Shown one piece after another: positions 23,190-35,457 of a DNA stretch of 64,000 nucleotides. Source of the stretch: Armillaria gallica (Eukaryota; Basidiomycota; Agaricomycetes; Agaricales; Physalacriaceae); contig JBANDB010000009.1 of NCBI GenBank assembly GCA_037576215.1, positions 868,001 through 932,000 on the forward strand, read 5' to 3'. Every line of letters starts with the position of its first letter. Position 1 is the first letter of the stretch. A program made the position numbers and the translations under genes. A model generated the notes under the pieces. It was not told the DNA's origin, did no database searches, and saw only the letters and a list, made by a program, of their open reading frames with translations.

Positions 23190-25225
23190 ACGAAATGAAA
23201 ACCTTCTCGAGAGGACGGCTATTCTGAATAGGCTTGCGGAATCTGTGGTGCGTGTGTATACTCGAAGAACTGGAGCCAACGTCTCATCTTTAGCAATCAA
23301 GGAAACAGAAAGTTTTCAGCGGCAGACGGCAGAAATATTCCGGAGACAGGCTCGTGAGGAGTAAGTTCGATTCAAAGGGTGACGCAGCACTAGCTGGAGA
23401 CCAGTTTTTTTGTGCAGCACACCTCAACGAGTAGTGATGGACCTACACACTGGTGAGTGTATCTTGGTGCCGTCTTAACTCTCGCTAACAAGGATTCCAG
23501 ATCCAGTCCCTGGGAGAGTGGCCGCTGGCGTTGCTCGAAGCATACCTGCTTCAATACTGATTCTCAGCACGGTTTGGCTCATGTAACTGGCACGCTCCTG
23601 GTCCTCTGCACCACGGAACTCTGTTGATGATGTTCTAGCATGCAGTTTGGACATATATTCGAAGTCGTGCAAGGACACTTCATACTACGGTGGGTAAGAC
23701 AAAAGAAGCTCACAAACGTAAATCTTCCTCTGGACATCAAATTGTCAACCCTTGCCAAAGCCGCATACTTTGGATTAGAAGCAATGCGATACAACACAGG
23801 TCCATTTTTGTTCCGGAAACACGTTGTTCGTCGGCTCATGCGCCTGTCGGAATTGCAGGTCAATGATAAACGCTCGACTAGTATTGGTTTATGTTAGCTG
23901 ATGTTGCCATTAATTGTTAGAGACTGGCTGTTTTTACTTCGCTCATTGCCCAATGTACGGATGTCTTTGATGCATATCCATCTGGATATGTATATAGCGT
24001 GATTATGGTCTAACCGTGCTAATGCGAGACTTGTGCAGCGTAGTCGAAGTCCGTTTCCTCCAGCAGCTGCGGTTGGTCAGGTTGAGGTTGCAGATGTCTT
24101 CTCTGCGTCTCTCTACTTGTATCCGCTCTACGGTAGGGCTTCCCTGCTCTCTTTCTTTTTGTTTAGTGATAACATTGTGGCCATCCCAAGTGGATAGTCT
24201 GCAGTCTCTCGTTCGTTGTTTGCTGGAGACGGCATAATTGAAGGACTCGAACGTTCTCCCATGTTGGATTCATGCTTGGCCTCAGCTCAGCAGTTCAAAA
24301 CGTTCCAGCCCTTGCAAGCGCCGAAAATGAGAGCGTCCCGAGTACAACGCGGGCGCCATGCTCTCTTCCTGTAATGCTATCACCTCACTTGAGTCACGCG
24401 TCATATTTACCAGCAGTCAATTAATTCTATCGCAGCTTATTGAAGCCCGTATCAAAAGACGTGTGGGCGATGTCCTTCTTCATCCCGGAATCCGAAGAAT
24501 TGGGAGTGATATGGTCAGTCAGTATGTTTTACCGCGTGAAGAATATTGATGCTGAATAATTCGTAGGGAAAGGATGGTGTCATCGGCAATCGATGTAGAT
24601 AAACCGTAGTGAGGTCCCCGTTTTTTTTTTGTTCTCGTCAGTGCTTCTTGCTGTAGCAATCGTTCTGTACTCACCTGATGAACAACATTTTATATCCAGA
24701 CACGTTCTTAAGCACGCGCCAGAGCATCTTCCTGCGCGAACAGTTTATGTGACTTTCAGCAGGAACGACGGCTAGGATGATAAGACATTGGGCAGATGAA
24801 CGTCCTTCTTTCATTTTCCAAGAACAGGTACCTCAGCGAGGTCAAGTCTTGCTCAGAGGAATGCTACAGAACCCTTATGGAAAAGACACCAGCTATGATG
24901 ATACTTCTGTGGTTATAGACACAATTACAGTCCCTTGTTGTGTTATACTCCACCTGGGAGGCCATCTATCCTCCTCTGTCCAGCCTGTCATTCCGTTTCC
25001 TACCGGAGGTGATTCTGAGGACAGAGGCAATGCTCCGTGGTGGTAGGTCACAGCCAACAGACATTGATTGGTAATGCCAAAGGGACATCAGCAAAGGACC
25101 ACACTCGACGAACATGTAATAGAAAACTCGTACAGCCACGGCCCGCACTTATAACAGCCGGTTCACAGCTGCCCAGGTCTTGCACCGCTTGACAAGATTC
25201 AATTGAGGAAGCGGTAACAAGGTGG
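23190..25225. other. Unassigned, possibly degraded genes
   Basis: Plus-strand frames at 23640-23897 (85 residues), 24016-24237 and 24358-24549, together with a segment near 24050-24300 that stays open over 50 residues, suggest one or two decayed genes. No domain could be named. Confidence 0.3.
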
Positions 25226-25233
25226 TATATAAA
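25226..25233 (+). promoter_or_regulatory. TATA-like box of family copy 3
   Basis: TATATAAA, 58-65 bases before the ATG at 25291, resembling the arrangement in copy 1. Confidence 0.5.
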
Positions 25234-25290
25234 GCCATGGATCCTATTTTTATCTTTCTAGCGACAAAAATATCCCTTCGCCCGCCCGCG

Positions 25291-25947
25291 ATGGATTCCT
25301 GTGAATCTGACATTATCTTGCATCTGCTCACTTCAATGATATCCCCTTGCATGGGTTTCTGCTCTTCTTGTCATTCTCCTCCCTAGCCATATCTCCCTGC
25401 ACTTCAATAGTATTATACGTCACCTTGGAAGCCGAGTACCGTCGTTCAAGATTTCGCAACCGCTGTTGATGAAGCAGTGGTCGTATTTGATAACCATAAG
25501 TACATGTTTCGGCGGTCCGGATTTCAGAGAAGGCTGCGATTGTATGGTTTCTCTCGCTCTAGACCTGTGGAATGCACGCTGATCATATGCAGGCTCAGGC
25601 TTGAATCACATACCTTGTACCAAACGCTCCGTGTGGCAGACCGTACATTCTCTTGGTCGAATTGCCCCTCGTGATTAAGATATATATCTATGATGAAGAA
25701 TATTTTGAAGGATGCCCGGGAAGGCCAGCGAGAAGTTAAGACGCTGAAAAGAGATATGGAGGTTAGCCAGAGTTCTTTGCCATTGTAGTCGCGCTTACGA
25801 CGATATTTCTAGGACATTATACTTGCTGATGAGGGAGAGGTGCTGCGCTTAGAAGTCGAGATCACACAGGATCCGGCTGATAGCAGGGCAGAAGTGACCG
25901 CAGTCTTTCGTGCCTCCGCCTTGTCATCCCAAGTATCACCGGTGTGA
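25291..25947 (+). pseudogene. Small membrane/coiled-coil protein, family copy 3 (broken)
   Basis: It is homologous to the genes at 3693-4336 and 21656-22295. The start reads MDSCESDIILHLLTSMISP (compare TSMISPAWLS in copy 2), after which the frame shifts. A later frame reads VVQDFATAVDEAVVVFDNH, and the exon after it reads LRYISMMKNILKDAREGQRE in place of WLRYISRLKKIW. The tryptophan before LRYIS is TGA, so a stop interrupts the core motif. The last exon starts at 25813 after an AG acceptor (DIILADEGEV) and ends at 25947. Exon order and intron positions match the intact copies. This looks like a recent loss, since most of the protein is still alignable. Confidence 0.68.
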
Positions 25948-26583
25948 TGGGTCTTGCAATTTGAGGGTCTTCGGTTTTCCGCCATATGATAACGTACCTA
26001 GCTAAGACGTGTAGTTCTCGGTTTTTCCACTTCTTCTTTACTTCTCGTACCTATGTCCACCATTTTATGAGCATATTCTGACAGAAGGTGTGTTTATTTC
26101 TGACCTTCCTTGATCCAAGCCTTGAACGAGAGTCGCAGTTTGGAGACCTCGAGTGTTGACCTTGTACTACTCGTTCTGAACGAGGCATTCATTTTATATC
26201 GACTAACGCCGGAGAAAATACGTACCGGAGCCGCTGACTAGTCATGGTCATGGTAGAAGCATAATACAGTCGACGGAAAGGATGCATAAAGTCGGAGTAT
26301 GCACGTATAGAAAGGGTGATTAACGCCATCTTCACGGGAGTTGAGGATTTTTGGGGAGGTATATCAATGCCTAACTATATAGACGCACGTAGCTGTGAAA
26401 GAGGCTGTCCGTTTCCGGCTGTTCAATCACCCCATCCTTGATGCCAAGGTCCCCTCATCCTGTGCAGCTGCTGTACTCATTCCGAGTCCTATGAATATAG
26501 GATACTCGGTTATTATGCAGGCGAAACTACCCCGTGGGAATTTTGCATCAGCCAACACGGCATTTGCCGTCCCACTCACCTGG
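25948..26583. other. No gene confidently recognised
   Basis: Overlapping frames on both strands at 26395-26636 (about 70 residues each) contain repeated Ala/Gly-rich sequence and a short hydrophobic stretch. No family recognised. Confidence 0.3.
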
Positions 26584-26997
26584 CGCCCAAGAGGGGCGCG
26601 GACGTAAAATAGCCGACGTGACCTACATTTTCGCATTTAAGGACTGGCCCCACCCCCCTTCCCTCCCCTCCCCTCCTTCCATATAGGGTAGTAATATAGC
26701 TATATTTGGGATGCTTAGTCATAGTATTTGTTGGCGGCAACTTCTGGCTAGTTGCCGGGTACATGCCGGACCTCGCGGCAACTGATTCCAGCACCGTTCC
26801 AGTAACGCAAAAAGGCTAGAATGTGTATTAGAACATTCAAAGGGTTACATTTTGATCAATTTATTGACTCAATGCCTCATGAGGTCATATCAAACTGCTA
26901 TATAAGGTAAGTCAGTTTCGTGTTTAAGGTTGGCACCCCTCCCCCCCTCCCCCCCTACCCCCTTTGCCAGATTTTAGCTGCATGCCCCTCTTGCTGG
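26584..26997 (-). mobile_element. G-run TIR element, copy 2 (inverted relative to copy 1)
   Basis: On the minus strand it follows copy 1 (17459-17872) through most of its length: the GGCAAAGGGGGTAGGGG start, CCTTAAACACGA, CTTACCTTATATAG, the central GGCAAC/GCCGG part, CTATATTACTACCCTATATGG and the final purine block. Its ends read CAAGAGGGGC on both sides as inverted repeats. The boundaries are good to a few bases only. Confidence 0.65.
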
Positions 26998-27000
26998 CAC

Positions 27001-28149
27001 CTCCGTGGCCATCGTCCATCATTTTTGTCGCATGGCTTTGTGTCTTCTGACTTTGGGCCCTTTTGCCTTCTTACTATCTTCGCTCCCTTGCTCTAATCGC
27101 TTGCCTCATCTTCAAGCATTCTCCTTGTCTTTTACTTGCCTTGAAAATGTCCTTTCATTCTTATCTGACTGACATCCTTATTTGGTTATTAACTTTATTG
27201 AGTGCACCTGTCCTCAACTGCTCCACTTTTACTGTGCAACGTCTTTATCTGATTACACGTCTGATGTGTCTAATTCACCTGTCATCTTTTTTTTGCGCTG
27301 GCCTTCGTTCTCTTCCATAATGTCTGCAAGCTTCCGTTTGAAGGACTTCATCCCCATTGCTCCCTCTTTGGTCATGAGTACTGCGTTTTACGATTGCGCC
27401 CTTAGTGCTTCCTGAGTACACCCGTTGGTCAGTTAGACCTGTTGCTCGATATTTCGACCCTCACCTGCATGTATTCACCGCTCAGAAGTACTATCGCTCT
27501 CGGTATGGGTTTCATCCTGAACACATTCTTTTTCCCTTGTACCACCGCAAGTGTCATTTGCATTTCCACAACATCCTGAACACTTGCGGGTTTGCCTTCG
27601 TGTACCTGCATGCTATTCAGTATCTTTTTAGCTTCACTTCCTTTTCTCACTTACTTTCTTTGTACATCTCTGTTAATCAAGCATCTGATGTACTGCACCG
27701 CATTATCCTCTGTGTGCGCCAAACCAGGCCTCGTTAATTGCTTCAATGCACCTCTAGGGTTAACCTCCTTTGGAAATGGTGAATCCTGTCCATTTAAGAA
27801 ACTGTAGGTCTCACCAATCGTACTACATGGCCTTGTCTCATAGCGCTTCCGCCGAAGGAACGATTCTTTTGCCTGATTTCACCAGCCCTAATCTTACGGC
27901 CTTTGATCCCAAGGAAATCCAGGGTGGGTGCTCTGGTCATCTAAAACAAGAATTTCACGAACTGGAGCTCTTAGACCATATAACCCTGATGCTGTACAAG
28001 GCTGAAAACAACAACAGATTACCTGTACACATGGGACCGCTGTATATCGGTCTCCTCCAGGACCTGATGAGGCATGTGTATCAGTAGGGTGCATGTGGGC
28101 AAGTAAGAGCTGTCCATAGAATGCGATACTGTTTATACTGATTAACATC
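27001..28149. other. Decayed sequence, no gene confidently recognised
   Basis: From here rightward the base composition changes to few CpG and many TG/CA dinucleotides. A plus-strand frame at 27770-28087 (FTSPNLTAFDPKEIQGG ... MLYKAENNNRLPVH) may belong to the same broken gene as the ubiquitin-hydrolase-like segment that follows. Confidence 0.35.
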
Positions 28150-28154
28150 TGGAA

Positions 28155-28860
28155 ATGCGATCCTGCAGTTTCACCAACGATTTCTCCAATATAAACGAGG
28201 ATTGGATGGGCACTCTCGTCAATTCTTTGTCCGACCATCACAAGGGTGTTTACAGCATCGGGCAAGTGAAGGATTCCTTGAGGAGGAAGCTATATAGAGC
28301 TTTTCCTGAAGTATTTGTATACAGTAGAGAAACCAGTGCAAGTGCAATAGTTAAAAGATGGTTCAAACAGAGCACACCGGTTTCATTGATCGGTAACCAA
28401 TGTGATAATGGTCACGAGAAAACACTTACATGCCAGAATTCTGCGGCTTGACACCTATAGTCCATGAAGTCAATGGGATGTGCTCTGTCTGAGACCAGCT
28501 AGCAACATACAACACGGATGACAGTGAAGCCTGCGTGACATGTCGTGCTCCTTCCTTCAGGTTCAGACGCTTGTGCCTATTGTGCTTCCTGTGTACATCA
28601 AAGACCCTGACATGTTCCCTGACTCACAGCTCGTCTTGCCTGTCGTCGGGATTGACCATATGTACGAGCTGATTGGAGTTGTTGACTATGGTGAGCATCA
28701 TTTCACGTTGAGATACGTCGACCACCAGAGAGTGGTGTGGTATAATGACAGTATAGTCCACAGAAGGAATTGCATGAAAGAGGGACATATAAATGATGTG
28801 GATTTGAGAATGCTTCCTGAAGGTAGAAAGGCCACAATATACTTCTATGTCCTACTGTAA
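28155..28860 (+). pseudogene. Ubiquitin C-terminal hydrolase-like fragment
   Basis: Two collinear pieces are readable: 28155-28451 (QVKDSLRRKLYRAFPEV ... CDNGHE) and 28540-28860 (LPVVGIDHMYELIGVVDYG, EHHFTLRYVDH, VVWYNDS). The second recalls the His-box end of USP-type peptidases, where GxxHFT and a WY(x)ND/HD segment surround the catalytic His. I recall this arrangement from repeat-associated proteins of agarics but cannot name the element. The two pieces lie in different frames with stops between them, so the gene is broken. The catalytic Cys part is not seen. Confidence 0.5.
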
Positions 28861-30329
28861 CTGGCTATGAGTTCGGACACATTTAGCAGGTATAATTCAG
28901 GCCGGACACACCATCAGAATAGGACTCGGATATGCCACACGCATGTGTTGGCCCTCAAATGCTAGTATATCCCTGAGGGACATACAGATTTACCAATTAC
29001 ATACCTCCATCCCTCAATCTGACAGCCTCTCAAATGAACTAGCAGTCACAGGCCTGCATGATTCATGCATACCATACACAGCAGCGACATGCATATCATT
29101 GGTCAAAAAGTCAATTTACAACAGCATAATTCACACGAGCCAAGACTAAAACAGCACCACAGGATCACCATCACTGGCTGAACAGAATGATTATACAGGG
29201 TTGAGCCACTATACTTTCTTAGTATGGAAGGATGACAAGACCTTGGAATGCCATGGCATCCCACAATCGATGCTGATCTGCCAGTGCATGGGGATGCATG
29301 ACAGGATGGTCACGTAACAGTGCTGAACGGAAGGAGATCGGAATGTTTTCCCATGGAAACGTGTCGTGGGCCCATGTGCATCAGGTGTCTGGGGTACCTT
29401 GAATTTCAATTGGGGCTGATTTTCTCATCTTCACCTTCATTGCACTCCTGCTTTCCTAGTCGATCTTGCTTACTCTACTGTGCAACTCTCATTCCCTTGT
29501 ATTTCTTCAATCGTCAGACTGCTTCACATTGCAATGATACCAGAAAGGTGAATTGGGTTTGGCGAATGGAGTGGCTGACAATTTCACTTCACGTGAGTCT
29601 TAGAAATCTCTATGCTAGCAATTCCTCGCACAAGGTGGTCGTTGTCATTGGCATTCCATACTATCATTCACGTCATGGCAATGCAGCTTGGCAAGAATTC
29701 CTTTCCTTCTCACTGGGACCATGCCCTATCTGTCTTCTGACTAATGAAAGACACTTCCCTCCACAGGACCTGTCCTTTCATGTTGGAGCACATCTTCAAT
29801 CTCTCCACTGTCATGTAGAAATGCCAAAGTCATCTCGGTGGTGATGTCTACAGAGTTGTAGGAGGCCATCCTGCACCGGAACCCTCTCTGCCAGAGGAGG
29901 TTTCATTGCGGGTATTCCAGGCACTTGATCGGTTCATACTGGAAGAGTTGGGCATACAGCTGGCCTATGATACCAGTGATATTCTTGGGCAGGTAGGCAA
30001 GGAGGTCCTACTTGTTGGATTTCTTGACTGGGTCATCAACGAGTCAGGTCATGTTCTGGTTAAGATGTCTGGTGTGATGAGGCAAGCAGTACGAAGACAA
30101 ATTGCATTGGCAGGATGAATTTAGCGTGGCCCCTTATGCGTTTCGTTCGATTACCATTCTTCTTTGACTACAGTTCTCCCTTTGAGCAGGGGCACCCTTG
30201 TGTGATGCGCAGGTTGGAGCCAGTGCTTCTTTCCTTGTCGATGTTACAGATGTATTGATCGATTGCACATATGATATGCACCCAGTTGGTTTCACTCTTA
30301 CAGTAGATGTGACCTCAACGCCATTGAAG
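28861..30329. other. No gene confidently recognised
   Basis: The longest frame, 174 residues at 29320-29844 (plus), is rich in Ser, Cys and His with no recognisable motif. The frame 29906-30118 (RVFQALDRFILEELGIQL) reads more like protein but is unidentified. CpG-poor. Confidence 0.3.
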
Positions 30330-30545
30330 ACTAGCGAATGTAGGTGAAGAACAGATGCTACCAGTGATTGGGGTTAGCACCTGGAGATGGGCATGCAACA
30401 CAAGTCAGAAGGTGTGTCTGAGAAGAAGAGGCACACTTTGCACAACTACAAGGGACTGCATATTGTTTCTATGTACCGACACTTGGGTGAGTTGGTCCCA
30501 TGGAAAATGGAACAGATCATGAAAAGTTAAAACAAATCTCCCAGT
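30330..30545 (-). pseudogene. Fragment of an F-box gene, antisense
   Basis: The plus strand here matches the reverse complement of 6350-6590 within the F-box gene, with one internal deletion. Shared blocks include AGCACCTGGAGATGGGC, GGACTGCATATTGTT, GAGTTGGTCCCA and AAAATGGAACAG. Differences are mostly transitions at CpG sites of the 6.4 kb copy (for example GTCGGACGG there, GTCAGAAGG here). Homology fades beyond both ends. Confidence 0.8.
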
Positions 30546-31308
30546 CCTATAACTATGAGGCCTGTACGCTATCGTCCTGGTCAGAAAGTCTCTGCCAAAT
30601 CACTTTGCCCTATTGCTTGGAAGATGGCTTCGATGCACTGCTCACATGCGTCAACCACATTAGGTAGCTCATTATCGGGGTAATATCCTTTGAAGTACGT
30701 GCAGCTCTGAAGGAGTGTCAAGTTGGCAATGTCCTGAGCTGTCACAAGGTGAGGAAGTATAACTTTGGGCCCACCCTAATGATAGCATTCAGTTGAGAGG
30801 AAATGGATGAGGATAGGGGTACAGACTGGGCCCAGTACCTTTGCCCCCCAGGGCATCATCCCATCATGGAAGGGTACCTCTCTGAAAGGCCCAGTAATAC
30901 CCATACGCGAACTGGAATTATGGTCCTGGACTCCTGGTGAATGGTGGGAATGAAGCACTTAAGATTAAGGAAGTACTTTTCGATCCTCAATCAGCAGCTC
31001 ATTAAAGTCAGTCATCAACCCATTGACTTTGCTTTCCAGCCTATCTATTTGCTCTTGCACTGGTGCAAACCAGGCAGCTATATTCGGTGGATGCAAGACA
31101 GATGAGCCAGTTAAATGGCACGAAGAAATGGAATATTACGCTTTGCTTCGACGATGTCGTTGTCATTGGGGGGTTGAGTCATTGGAAGGAGGAGCTAGGC
31201 TATATTGTGTATTGGAGCAATGGTCCTCTGGCAGCAATGGGTGTTACGGACAAGCACAATGTCCAGTGTGGACTGCAGCCGGAACTTGCCGGAGGTGATG
31301 TCAGTTGA
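30546..31308. other. No gene confidently recognised
   Basis: Two overlapping plus-strand frames at 31023-31308 are open for 80-90 residues. I recognise neither. Confidence 0.3.
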
Positions 31309-31312
31309 ACGC

Positions 31313-33004
31313 TGATGGGCCTAAGACTTCCGTGGCAACGGCAACACCAACTCGGAATGAGATTGGTTAATTAACGTAGTGGCACGGCAATCAAGGCGAT
31401 CGTGTGTGCGAGTGGTTCGGGGCACCTCCGTGCAGTAGAACAATTCCTCTATATGCAAGAATACACTGCGACTTTAAGTCTGCGAAGTAGTACTGCTTGG
31501 TAGTCGAGTACTAAATGCTATGGCTTCAAGCCGGTAGGGATCTCTTGAAATGAGAGGGAATGAAAACGGGTATGACGTGAATACCACGAATCCGTATGAG
31601 AAAACGTGCTGTGAGACTAGAAAATGTTGCTCGACGTTAATCGGAGCGAGGTGAATGATGGAGAATAGACTAAACGGTCGACAATAGTCTATGGGTGAGT
31701 GAGGCGATGAGAAAATGGTGTGGGGACTGCAAATGGTGAAATAAACGTGGAACGAGATGCTGAGGGTGGACTGGCGAGAGAAAACGTGGAACTACGAAAA
31801 CTGGTGGCGACACTGGTCCTATACGATGCGAGGGTGCTGAGTCGATGTCGAAACTTGTCTGGTACTGAAACGATCCTATCCTATGTCAAACTAACCTTCA
31901 AGTCCACTCGAGGGACTGATACTATACGAAAAATGGCTGAAACTGATCCTAAGTCTGCTCTGAGACTACCCAAGTGGGCGATGATAACGATGGCGAAAGT
32001 GAAACTGTAAAAACTCCAATGGTGTGAAAGTGAAACGATGACGGCCTATAAAAGATAACGGGGGCGAGGTATGGCGCGGCGATCACGTATTGGCACAGTA
32101 TGAGCGTGCACCAATAGTGTTAAGAGCAAAGAGCGCGTAGCGAAGGACTCTTCACAGTTAAAAACCGTGGAATAACTCTGGTGAGTTTCAAGAGTCGACG
32201 TGCAATCAAGAATATGCTGGTGCAAACGATATATTGCCGTAGAACGGTGAATAAACATTGTTTACTGGCAATAGACTAGAGCATGACGATAATTGACGTA
32301 GTCTGGGGTCAACTGGAGATGAACTGCCCTGTAACTACGTTTTCTAGCTAGTTTTTATACTAAAAGTACGAATTTATAAATAGAGTAAATATGCGAGACT
32401 TAGTAAGGCTGTAAGGTCTTAGCTTTGTAAAAAGTCGTAGGAAACATATGGTCCTTGGTCTTCTAAAGTAACAGCAACTCGTCGACGTTGCCGCATATGG
32501 ATGCGAACCGTATGGTTTTGCTGAGCGATGCACGGATCGTTAGGTGCTGTTTAGCTGCGGATTACTTGAGCAATAGTCGTTGTGCTGAGGAGTACATGTG
32601 GGGCAACGTTTTCTTGAAGCCTTGGCGAAGTAACAGCCTTAGTAAACACGGTCTGTAGTTGCCGTAGCTGCTATTGCCGTAGCTGGGAGGGTACTCGCGT
32701 CAATCACGTCATTTTCATTAAGTGATCAATGAGCGCGTCAACTAGGTGCTTCTGAGTGATGCGTCAATTCCGTATTGGGATGATTGTCGATCAAAGGTGC
32801 CTTGCCGTGATGAAGTATGGCAATTATGATGCGTGGCCAGGTGGGATGGATAACAAAGCGCGTAAGGAGTGGTTGCCATAGGATGAAAGTTGTATCAATG
32901 TGTGTGCAATTATTGGTTTGCTGAAAGGCCGTTGAAGGGACAATAGCGTTAATTAGCAGGCAAAATCCGCGAATTCTGAGCATACAGAGCCTGGAGGCTC
33001 ATCA
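31313..33004 (+). mobile_element. S repeat, copy 1 (CpG-rich, youngest-looking)
   Basis: A 1692-base non-coding element beginning TGATGGGCC and ending GAGGCTCATCA, flanked by the exact 4-bp duplication ACGC (31309-31312 and 33005-33008). It is homologous over its length to S2 (47562-49061, minus) and S3 (51477-53097). The end carries a palindrome GAGCCTGGAGGCTC just inside the terminus. It keeps many CpG sites that are TG or CA in S2 and S3. No open frame resembles a transposase, reverse transcriptase or integrase. Confidence 0.82.
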
Positions 33005-33008
33005 ACGC

Positions 33009-34095
33009 TGTGCGGTTCAATTCCCGCCACCTTCGTCGCCTTCTGCCAACATAAACATCCGCCTATTCTTACTGTGCTTTGCATTACATTTTCTTAACAA
33101 CTGGATGAGTCAAAGAGGTCCACAGTAACTCACTATTGTCTGCCTGAGCTTGTACTAGCAGCCTAGGGGATTGTGAGTAATGATTTAGGCACCATCCTTT
33201 TTCAATGCTAATGGTTCTCAGGCACAATTCGCACGAAAATATGCCATCTGGGACTAAGGAACGTCCTGTTGACCAAAATATACTCAGATTTTCACCTTAA
33301 AATTCAAGTAATGGGATGATTGATTCAGGAGAAAGTGTGTATAATAGTACATGGCCTTTGATATATATTCAGTCAGCTAACATCAATCTGTTATTTCACT
33401 TCAGAGTTTCACCATACCGCTCTCTGTTATGGAACAAAGTCAATCTACTGGCAGTATGGCTGATATGACATCTGCATAACGTTCTACTCTTATCGTATTG
33501 TTATGCCCTTTGGTCAGGTTCTGCATTGTAGTAGGAATGTTGCTATCCCCTAGACCACTGGCAGCAACATGGAAGCAAAGTATTCTTACTAGCTTGTTGT
33601 TTGCACAGCGATTTCTCATCCATATTCCCCTTTCCCCAATTGTTTCTTCAATATCAAGATCGCAGTCGGTTTAACGCTAACACTACTCCATTGCAGTATG
33701 GTACATCAGAAGTTGATAACTGATCATCAACCTAGCGCTGCATATGTTGCGTCCTTTGATCTCTGTAGTGGAACAGCACATCACTAGGGTCCAGACATAT
33801 TCTGATGCTGCCAACTGGCTCGACCGACAGCAGGCCCTTTGTGACCAGTCTACTGTAATCGTGGCAGGATGCTTGATATCTACCTCAGCACTTTTGCTAC
33901 TACCGCGATTGGACCTGCATCGCCTATGTCTGTGGAAGCAGGTAATATAGTACTGGCCCGGGAACAGCACCTACGTCTCAATTACCAACAGAATCACAAG
34001 TTTCAATGACAGGCCCTCTTCAGGAATGATTCCAAAATGCCAGGTGTCATGCCTCAGGATATAAGCGATCTTCTGTTCCCGCAACAGTGCTCAAA
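33009..34095. other. No gene confidently recognised
   Basis: Short frames on both strands near 33683-33970 are mutual shadows. The last 100 bases may hold the remnant promoter of the DUF6534-like copy that starts at 34096. Confidence 0.35.
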
Positions 34096-35457
34096 ATGTC
34101 GTCAACTCCCTCCATACCGATTCCCATAGCTGACATTCCCACCAAAGTTGCACCGATGCTCAGAGTGCTTTTTACCAGAGCTACAATAGCTGCAGTGTAT
34201 GTGTACTTCCATCTGGGATCTACCTTTTATGCTCAAATCGCACCCTAGCTGTTATGGAATAACTATTCTGCAGACCTTCATCTATTACAAACTAAATTCC
34301 AATGACCCATGGATCTTTCGCTACTCTGTATGGAATCCTAAGCCATCGCATCTGACCTATGTCCATCTCTCATACATTGCAACACCTGTACAGGTCACTT
34401 TACTATTGTATGTTGCCGCTAAGCTGGGGACATGTATATTGTATCTTCACGTGCTATGATCTGCAGGATACTTGATACACTCCATGTTGTGTTGGGCACT
34501 CATACCCTGTATTTTTATCTCATCGAATCATTTGGAAATCATCTCGTGCTGCTTTCCAAGTTCACTTGGTATGACTATTAAATCAATGGGTTCTGAGTTT
34601 GACTTTATTTGCAGGAGCATTCTGGTAATTGTCTTCCCTCACCTCACTGATTTGTGATGTCATGAATCTCCTCATGCCCTTAGCTACAGCTTCCGGTTAA
34701 TGTATGTATCACTATCCTTTCGCAAGCAGCGCTTAATGGACAATAGGTATTGGTTAACTCTGGTGTCCAAGTGTGCATCTCCTTTAGCCAACTCACCAAT
34801 GACTAGAGCTCAGCTGCCAGCACCACAGGTTATACGCTATCAGAATATGGAAATGTTTGTCTTCATCCTCTGAAGTCTCCTCGAACAGATCCTCTGAATT
34901 ATTATACCTCATAGTCAGCCATAAATTCCATATGGTCTTGCCCCGGTTTATCGTAAGTCTTTCCTCCTCTTCATGTTATAGATTTGGGCACACTTCATCC
35001 TTGGCATTTCATGTCAGATCCTACCTGTGGCAGCTACGTTCGGTGAGATTCCCCTTGTTCACAGAAGAGCCTTGGGGATTTTATTTTATTTTTCTCGCAG
35101 GCACAGGACTCTGTGGGTATTACTTCTATGATTATGGCACAGTACTGACATGAGCATCCCGCTTGTCAGATGTGGTTTATGATATGTAAGTACCCTGAGA
35201 GGCTATTGCTGTTTTGCTTCATTGATGTTGTTATCAGTTATACTTTCTCGAGTTTTTTGGACACTCTGAAGAGCAGGGTAGGCCATGTGATCTTCATTCA
35301 GATAGACAGAAGTATCTGACACTCGGAAGCCATCCATATATACTGTTTTCTGTATGATGTCAGTAGCTGATTTCATCATCGCCGGCGTGACGTGCTTCTA
35401 CCTTCACAAAGGCAGGTCGATGACTACCTTTTCCAGGTTAGTCTTTCATCCTAACAT
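34096..35457 (+). pseudogene. DUF6534-type gene, copy A, N-terminal two thirds
   Basis: It follows the intact gene at 7589-9588 exon by exon: start at 34096, ATIAAV, then YGITILQTFIYYKLNSNDPW, ILDTLHVVLGTHTLYFYLIE, YAIRIWK, HKFHMVLPRFI. Introns sit at the same places. Stops and non-consensus sequence interrupt the middle (LTDL then TGA near 34655). It ends abruptly at 35457, where R repeat copy 1 begins. The missing C-terminal part is found in inverted orientation at 38336-39119. Confidence 0.85.

Noticed and set aside
29320..29844. 174-residue open frame
   Set aside because: No motif, unusual Cys/Ser/His composition and CpG-poor surroundings where long chance frames are common.
32980..33004. 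Helitron-like 3' hairpin at the S repeat end
   Set aside because: The palindrome GAGCCTGGAGGCTC is there, but the element ends ATCA rather than CTRR and has a 4-bp target duplication, which Helitrons lack.
33009..33035. tRNA-like B-box (GGTTCAATTCCC) just after S1
   Set aside because: The surrounding T-arm does not pair properly with a 7-base loop, and no A-box or acceptor stem was found even when S1 is removed.
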